Shown: positions 58,141 through 64,000 of the stretch, in pieces
Position numbering within the stretch: the first letter of the stretch is position 1
Layout: every line of letters begins with the position of its first letter
NCBI RefSeq assembly: GCF_003573695.1
Contig: NC_039359.1
Location: 88,392,566 to 88,456,565, forward strand
DNA: 64,000 bases
Reading direction: 5' to 3'
DNA from: Papaver somniferum
Taxonomy: Eukaryota; Streptophyta; Magnoliopsida; Ranunculales; Papaveraceae
Translations under genes and position numbers: made by a program
The notes under the pieces: generated by a model
Seen by the model: the letters and a program-made list of their open reading frames with translations, nothing else
Database searches by the model: none
Told to the model about the DNA's origin: nothing

Positions 58141-58332
58141 AAATATGATGAGTTTAGATTAACATCCCAAATATGATGCATATTTCATTTGTATGATGCA
58201 TCATTCATTTGTATCAAATTTTAATTTTAAGATATTATTAATATAAAACTAGTGCATCTTTCATTAAGTTTAGAATTTTAATTTACATTAGCGCCTCTTT
58301 CATTCATCTAGATATAATTTACAATAAACACT

Positions 58333-58650
58333 TTAAAAGTAAAAATTTGGGACAATGTTCTTCATCTTGTTTATCTTCTTCATTTCACCAAACTTCCAAT
58401 CAGTGCGCTTGTGAACGGAGTTTCCTTTGTTTATCTTCTTCTTTGCCTTCAAATTTTCCTTCCTTTGAATTTTTCTTTGTTTTTTCTTAGTTGGAGGTTT
58501 GATTTGGTTAATATCCAAAACTTGTAAACTTCTTTGGTTTTTACCTATTTCTTTATAACCTTCACATATCTTACTAACGGCGGCTTCAAGCACCACTCAG
58601 GAAAAATCAAATTGGGTAGCCAAGTCAAGTTGGGATTCAAACTTTGCCAT
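58333..58650 (-). pseudogene. Small Lys-rich open frame within the Harbinger-like derivative
   Basis: On the minus strand, CTATAAAAATG near 58730 is followed by a leader and ATG at 58650: MAKFESQLDLATQFDFS, then TGA at 58597-58599. The frame then continues VVLEAAVSKICEGYKEIGKN and becomes strongly basic (PPTKKKQRKIQRKE), ending at 58333. A promoter, start and long frame broken by one stop suggest a decayed small gene. I recognise no family. Confidence 0.35.
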
Positions 58651-58890
58651 TTTGAAAGATAAGATAGATAAAGATGGAATCTTTTTTTTGTAAGAAATTT
58701 GGTGTAATTTTTGTGTTTGAATATCACATTTTTATAGCGGTGGAAAAAGAGCCGTTGGAAGTTTGAAATCAACCGAACGGTTGAGACCACACCGCTAGCG
58801 GTTGAGACTCGATCGCTTCCCATAGTAGCACGAACAGTTTGCCAGCTGGCACAGCAAATGGGTGGGTTAGCCACCCCCTATTGGAACCGG

Positions 58891-59448
58891 TAGGGATGTT
58901 CATAGTCGGTTTCGGCTCGGTTTCCAGCCAAACCAAACCAATACCAATACTATCGGTTTCTAAAAAATCTTACCATCACCGAACCATTAACAATTGGTTC
59001 GGTTTCTTAATGGTTTTAACGGGTTTCGGTTTGTTCCATTGGGTTGATGGAAAACCGATTGTATGTCAGTTTTCTGAAACTGACAATTCAAATCTTTAAG
59101 AAAAAATAATCGCAGTAGAATTTTAACCTACTTGCAGAATATAATTAACACAATCGTAGTTCTCTTCTATGAACTGAAGAAGGAGGCGAAGAAAAAAATA
59201 GAGAACTGAAGTGAGGTTAAGAAATTGGTCAATGATATCTAGTACTAGGGTTAAGAAAAATGAAGGGTGTAGATTAAATCTTAGGTTTTAATCTCATGGT
59301 TGAACATAACCGGTTTTCCATTAATTTTTGGTTCGGTTTTGGAGTCGTTTTTTTTTTACCAAAACCGATTCCATTAGTAAATGTTTCGATTTGGTTTCTT
59401 CCTAATCGGTCCGGTTTTGGCGGAAAACCGAAACCATATTCAGCCTTA
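58891..59448. mobile_element. hAT-type MITE rich in CGGTTT motifs, TSD GGAACC(G/A)G
   Basis: The left end TAGGGATGTTCATAG and the right end, inverted, TAAGGCTGAATATGG are related termini. The 8-bp flanks GGAACCGG (58883-58890) and GGAACCAG (59449-59456) match at 7 of 8. The interior has clusters of TCGGTTTCGG/GGTTCGGTTT in both arms. It sits in the right inverted repeat of the Harbinger-like element. Confidence 0.75.
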
Positions 59449-59743
59449 GGAACCAGCCTTGTGAAGGAAAAAAAAGAGGGCCGACAAAAAAATGAAAAAG
59501 AAACACTGACTCGCTCACCAACCAAACAAACTAATGGAATACGATGGAGTGCCAAATCGAAATTGTGAGTCGTGAGTTGTGATGAACAAGTAGTAGTAGG
59601 TGTTGAACCCTTCGTTGTTGATTAAACAAAAATTAAAGTCAAGCTTGATTACACCCAACGTCATGCCGTATTCTAGACAAATATCATCGTTTTTAACGTT
59701 GCTTGTTGATTTTGCTCAAAGAAGAAGAAATTGAAAGAAATTA

Positions 59744-62700
59744 ATGGAGAAAAGAAGGAGCTTCAAATTGAAGCTGCAATCACTGTTCTTTCTTCTCATC
59801 ACTTCATCATATCTCTCTTCCACATTCTCACTTGATTTCCCACCTTCTTCTCATGGTAATCCCTAATTTCCTGTCCAGTTTTCCACTACTTTATTACTAC
59901 TATTTCTTATGTTGATTCTTGTTTTCCATTTTATAAGTTTTTCTGATCAAATTGCGATTAAAATTACAAGAAATTGGTTCAGTTTTTAGTATAAAAATCA
60001 ACCATCAGGAGTCATATAGTCAAGCTATGTCGTAAACTGATTTGTTAGAACCCCTGAAGCTAAAACTAGCCTAAGAGAGTTGTTTTGAACACATTTTGTA
60101 TCCATATCCTTTTTATAGACAGTTCAGGGTTTTCATTCCTTTCTTGTTACACCATTGCTAGATTATGTGATCATTAAGTCCCATGGGTCTCAAATTGACT
60201 GTTAGGAATTTCATCCTCTCTTAGGTCGCATCCTGGCCTGGTAAGCATAGAATTTATCAGGGGATAATTTGGAGTTTTCTACGTACCGAGTTGACTTGGT
60301 TAAACTTGGGAGATGTTTGTGCGCCACAGAGTAGTGAGAGATAATTATATTGCAGTTCTAACTTGAAGGAATTGAATCTTTATGAAAGAACTTCTTGGAG
60401 TACACCTAGAGAATTTCATCTCGTGCAGGTACTTTGTACGACTGTACGAGTACCAAGCAAACATGCCCATATGAGGAAGTAAATAGAAGTTTGTTAGGAT
60501 AATCTGGTTAGCTAGTTGTAACCTGTAAATATTAATGTGGTTCTGGCTTCTTCTTACTCATTACTTCATCTCTTGTGGTCAAAAGTTTTGACATACGTTT
60601 TGCACCATTATATAATTTTGAGGATTATTCATTAACAAACATTGCGATGCTCTTTTCTTTTGTAATGAATTAAGAAAGTCTTATTAGTTGTAGCTTCTAA
60701 CTATTTGGTGCCTAAGTAAATACAGGATGCTTCTGGACGGATTCTTGTCAGAACAAATGGTTTGGAGGATGTGGTGCAGGTCATGTCTTAATAGACTACT
60801 CTGATGACTGTAATGGACTTTGCCCGCAGCCAGGATATGATCCATGCCATCCATTTTACACTCATTTTCACTGTTGCAAATCAGGTTAGTAATTCATATT
60901 ATTATGGTGAGTAAGTTCTAAAAGATTTTTAATCTTCATTGAGAAGTAAAAAGAATGTAGGTAACTAGAATTTTCCAGGCTTAGCGATTTGCACGTTTAT
61001 AAATGCTGAATGTTAAACAAAAAACTAGTTGCTATCTGCACTTTTATGTGATTTGCAATGATAAGTAACTTCCCTCATCTTTGAAATATTTGTAAATTTT
61101 CTCAATGAGTCTCTTTTGAGGCAAACTACTTGCACCTAATGAATCTATGTTTTGGGTGCTTCTAACAAGTGGATCTTGTTGCACCTGCATCAACTGATTC
61201 CTAAGACCTAGGAGCAAAATGAAAAGACCACTTAATCCTACTATTTGTTTTGCGGCACAAATTCTTTTGACTCCTTGTTGGCTGTTTAACTGACTTTTGC
61301 CTATTTGTCTTGACTTCAAATCTTGAAAAAGACAATGTCCATTTCATTGATTACTTTGTTTAACAACCTAGTTCTATACTATTTTAGTTACTTAGACAGA
61401 CTCGGTAAACAAGTGAACTGCCTCTATCTGAGGATTCCCGTACCAAATTATTTTGGTTTTTTCGCTATAAACATAGCAATTGTATGTGTAGAAATTATCT
61501 CAAAGTTCAGAGCTATTCTATCTTCCACCCATTTGAAGAGGCTGAGGATAAGTCGAAGGATTTATGGCGTATGTGCATTGGAATTTATCTGTTGTTATCT
61601 CAAAGGATACTATAAGCCATTAGATCTATAAAAAGACATCGGCTAAAATTTATATATGTTGAGGAACGCCGTATTTATATTTAACATTTGTAGGGACCTA
61701 AAGGCACAGGATATGATCTTTTACAGGTTCAGTCTTTTCTTGATCTGTTTTATTAGACTCATTCGTTCTCTGCTATATCCATGCAGAAGCTCCGAAGGTG
61801 ACTGATAAGTGTGCAAAATGTAAAAGTAAGGTAGACTTTGGTGATGAGTATGTATGTTGTATGGACTGCTCGGATCCTTCTATCACTGACAAAGCTACCA
61901 AAGTTGGTTATTGTAAGACAGGAGCGGAGTTAGCTGTTCAGCAAAAACTACGAGGTACTGGTCAAATATACCTTGACATGTTTTCGTGTGTCGTGTGGGG
62001 TTCATTTGTCACTTTTCTTGAAAAAAACTCCTCAACCTTTCTGATACATTGCATTCTTGGGTTTACAGAAACGTTTAAGTGGGTTACTGGTCCATGGATG
62101 CCATGTTCATCTCCATGTGATGGAGGGGTTAGGTATCGAGATATGGAGTGTTATGGGCAGTTGGAGGATATGTCCATTCCACATTATCCAGTTGATGAAA
62201 GTAGATGCTCGAGGGAAGAAATGGTAAGTAGGAAAACATTATTGATGTTTTTGAAAATCTAGTTCAACATTAGTATATGTAAAATTGCATTTTGTTAGTT
62301 AAAATACATTCCTTAAAAAGATGGTTACTAATATTTCTAAATCCACTGAATGCAGCCACCTGAGCAGGAGGCCTGCAACTTAAAAAGCTGTGAAGATATG
62401 GCTGAAAGTGATTCTTTAGAAGGCAGCAAACGTAGTGGGATGTCTGCTTGGCTGGTTATGCTGCTTGTTTTACTCAGCATTTCAGCTATAGGTGGTCTTG
62501 GATTTGCAGGTTACACTTTATACAAGAGGTACCACCTATATCATCAGCTAGTCAAGTCTGTTTTTAGTGCTTATGAAATCAGGCCATTTCATTAGTATCA
62601 TATGAAATTACTTACACTCCGTAATTATTTTTAGTCTATGTTCTGAGCGTGTGTTTTTTACAAGATCAAGTTAGAGCGCATGAATATTATTTTAGGTTGG

Positions 62701-63498
62701 TGTCTTGTATGTGATGCACCATTGGTGAAATTTCGGAGTGTGGCTAAAGATTCTTTATAACTAGCAAATAAGCAGCATAGCATACAGGCATGCTGGTCTA
62801 ATGTCTGTTTGCGTACTTATATGTAGCCATGCATTCATGTAGGTTTTTTGTTTTCCAACTCCGGCTATGACCCCTTGCACATGCCGTCACATAGCTGTAT
62901 AATTGTTATTGAGGTGATATCACTGAGATATCACTTAGGAAGCATTGTCCAGTGAGAAACTATGTTTCCAAATGCTGGGCAGGAAAAGGGAAGGTCGCTT
63001 TTCCTAGGCCATTACTCCCTGACAGCCCCATAATGTGCTGCACACCCTGAACGCCAGCACAATCCTTGGCGATATTGAGACCCATCTTTTGAATAAATCC
63101 AAAAACATGGGTCAGGGACTGAAGCTTAGATAAGCTAATAGGACCAAGGTTTATTTTAAATTAAATATTTGGCGATAGAAACCCAAGCCTTAAGGTAGTA
63201 AGGTTGATATGCTCCAATAATGGACTTGTCTTTTGAATTATGGTCTTGAGCATAAGCACTCAGCTAACACAATTCAATGGACTTGTCTCATATTGGTGGG
63301 TGATCATCAACATGTTCTCTAGTCTGGGTAACTGATTTTGGGTTAATCTAGGAAATTTTGGTTTTCTCTTGGGATGATCTCCTATAGCATAAGTTTTCTG
63401 ATGACAGCATTTTCTGTAGTTATTTATTTTTCGATTCTTGCAGGAGAACCTCAACTCAACAAGGATTTGTATATATCATGTTGGAAGGATATTCGTAA
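59744..63498 (+). CDS. Single-pass membrane protein with a thrombospondin type-1 motif
   Basis: Six exons: 59744-59855, 60726-60884, 61787-61954, 62069-62223, 62356-62528 and 63444-63498, all GT/AG. Phases are consistent and the total is 273 residues. Residues 1-30 (KLQSLFFLLITSSYLSS) form a signal peptide. A Cys-rich ectodomain follows (CFWTDSCQNKWFGGCGAGH; CKSKVDFGDEYVCCMDC). Then comes a TSP1-like motif, WVTGPWMPCSSPCDGGVRYR, with later Cys at CSREE, EACNLKSC. A transmembrane helix (WLVMLLVLLSISAIGGLGFAGY, about residues 232-253) and a short tail ending MLEGYS complete it. Such proteins occur in plants as uncharacterised TSP1 or ADAMTS-like annotations. The topology suggests a cell-surface or endomembrane protein; ligand unknown. 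The last exon is inferred from phase and splice sites. Confidence 0.8.
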
Positions 63499-64000
63499 GT
63501 TTTCTGCTGGAGATGATAGAAGTCAAGCTAAATATGTGTACAATATTGAAAACCTTTACATTATCAAAAAAAGAATTGATTGATGTTGGAGTTCCAGTTT
63601 TACTTGTATAAATTTTTGAAGAACGATAGGAGCCTCTTCGTAAGTTTCAAAAAAAGAAAGAAAATATGAGCATGTTTGCCGCATCTTTCCGTCCTCTAAC
63701 CCTTACTAATGTCACACTTCTCACGTTGTAGTAACTAGGATACGCGCAGCCACTAAAGGAAAATTAGTTGCTCGATCATTTTTAATCTAACAGTGCGTCT
63801 GCAAAAAGGTTCAGGTCCCATAAAAAAAATAAAAAATGAGACTAAAAAAATGTTCAGGTCCCCCCCAAAAAAAAAGAGACTAAAAAGATCCGTAAAATGA
63901 TCAGATCATGACCAGCATTGAGTTGTGTTATTGTTCGCATGGACCAAATTAAGCGAATTTTGTTATTGTTCACTTTTAAATGATTTTTAGTTTTTTACCA
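63499..64000. other. 3' flank of the TSP1-motif gene
   Basis: Presumed 3' UTR followed by A-rich intergenic DNA with short A- and C-runs near 63820-63875. A short direct repeat (TTTTGTTATTGTTC/GTGTTATTGTTC) lies near 63925-63970. No further gene seen. Confidence 0.4.

Larger units (their letters stand above)
57448..59458. mobile_element. Harbinger-like derivative with inner hAT MITE
   Basis: The left terminus AAGCCGGTTCCTATGGGTG and the right terminus, read inverted, AAGGCTGGTTCCAATAGGGGGTG match. The right terminus is cut by the hAT MITE at 58891-59448. The flanking trinucleotides (TTA and TTG-like) are not a clean duplication. Inside are a plus-strand ORF1 remnant and a small minus-strand open frame facing it. 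No transposase was found. Confidence 0.55.

Overview
This is nuclear DNA from a flowering plant, probably a eudicot. It is AT-rich and has spliced genes with GT/AG introns, Stowaway, hAT, Harbinger and CACTA DNA transposons, and several layers of nested LTR retrotransposons. The repeats would suit a poppy-like genome, but the sequence alone cannot fix the species. Two host genes look intact: a chloroplast D-glycerate 3-kinase (GLYK, ten exons, 13.55-16.70 kb) and a small single-pass membrane protein with a thrombospondin type-1 (TSP1) motif (six exons, 59.74-63.50 kb).

Layout. 1-13 kb is a transposon nest. A LINE reverse-transcriptase remnant (1-1325) borders an old LTR (1326-12984). That LTR is split by a non-autonomous minus-strand LTR retrotransposon (2022-11373, target duplication GATTG). 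The inner element carries a Stowaway MITE, and its 5' LTR holds a 5'-truncated LINE with a zinc-finger/endonuclease tail. GLYK follows. Then comes the first pair of small-heat-shock (HSP20/alpha-crystallin) genes (18.2-20.3 kb), a Harbinger MITE (20.4-21.1 kb), and a 5.6-kb non-coding repeat region (22.05-27.66 kb). That region holds degenerate gene-fragment exons and about 14 copies of an 18-bp palindrome.

28.7-42.8 kb is a hAT-like element split by a complete 12.9-kb CACTA transposon (TSD CGC). Inside the CACTA, the TnpD/TNP2 gene (minus) and the TnpA-like gene (plus) are divergent, with eight tandem copies of a 152-bp satellite between them. TnpA is largely open and TnpD is broken several times.

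43.0-54.1 kb holds a second HSP20 pair of the same order and types as the first. One member is split by a 5.6-kb Ty1/copia element and the other by a 436-bp GC-richer insert. A non-coding 2.3-kb LTR element and a Stowaway MITE lie between them. 54.4-59.5 kb is DNA-transposon territory: a hAT-like element, two Harbinger ORF1 remnants in opposite orientation, and a hAT MITE nested in a Harbinger-like derivative.

The host genes do not form a pathway. The clearest biological theme is a duplicated HSP20 gene pair in which every copy carries its own lesion, while a palindromic promoter motif (CTTGTTTATCAAG) is still recognisable upstream of all four.
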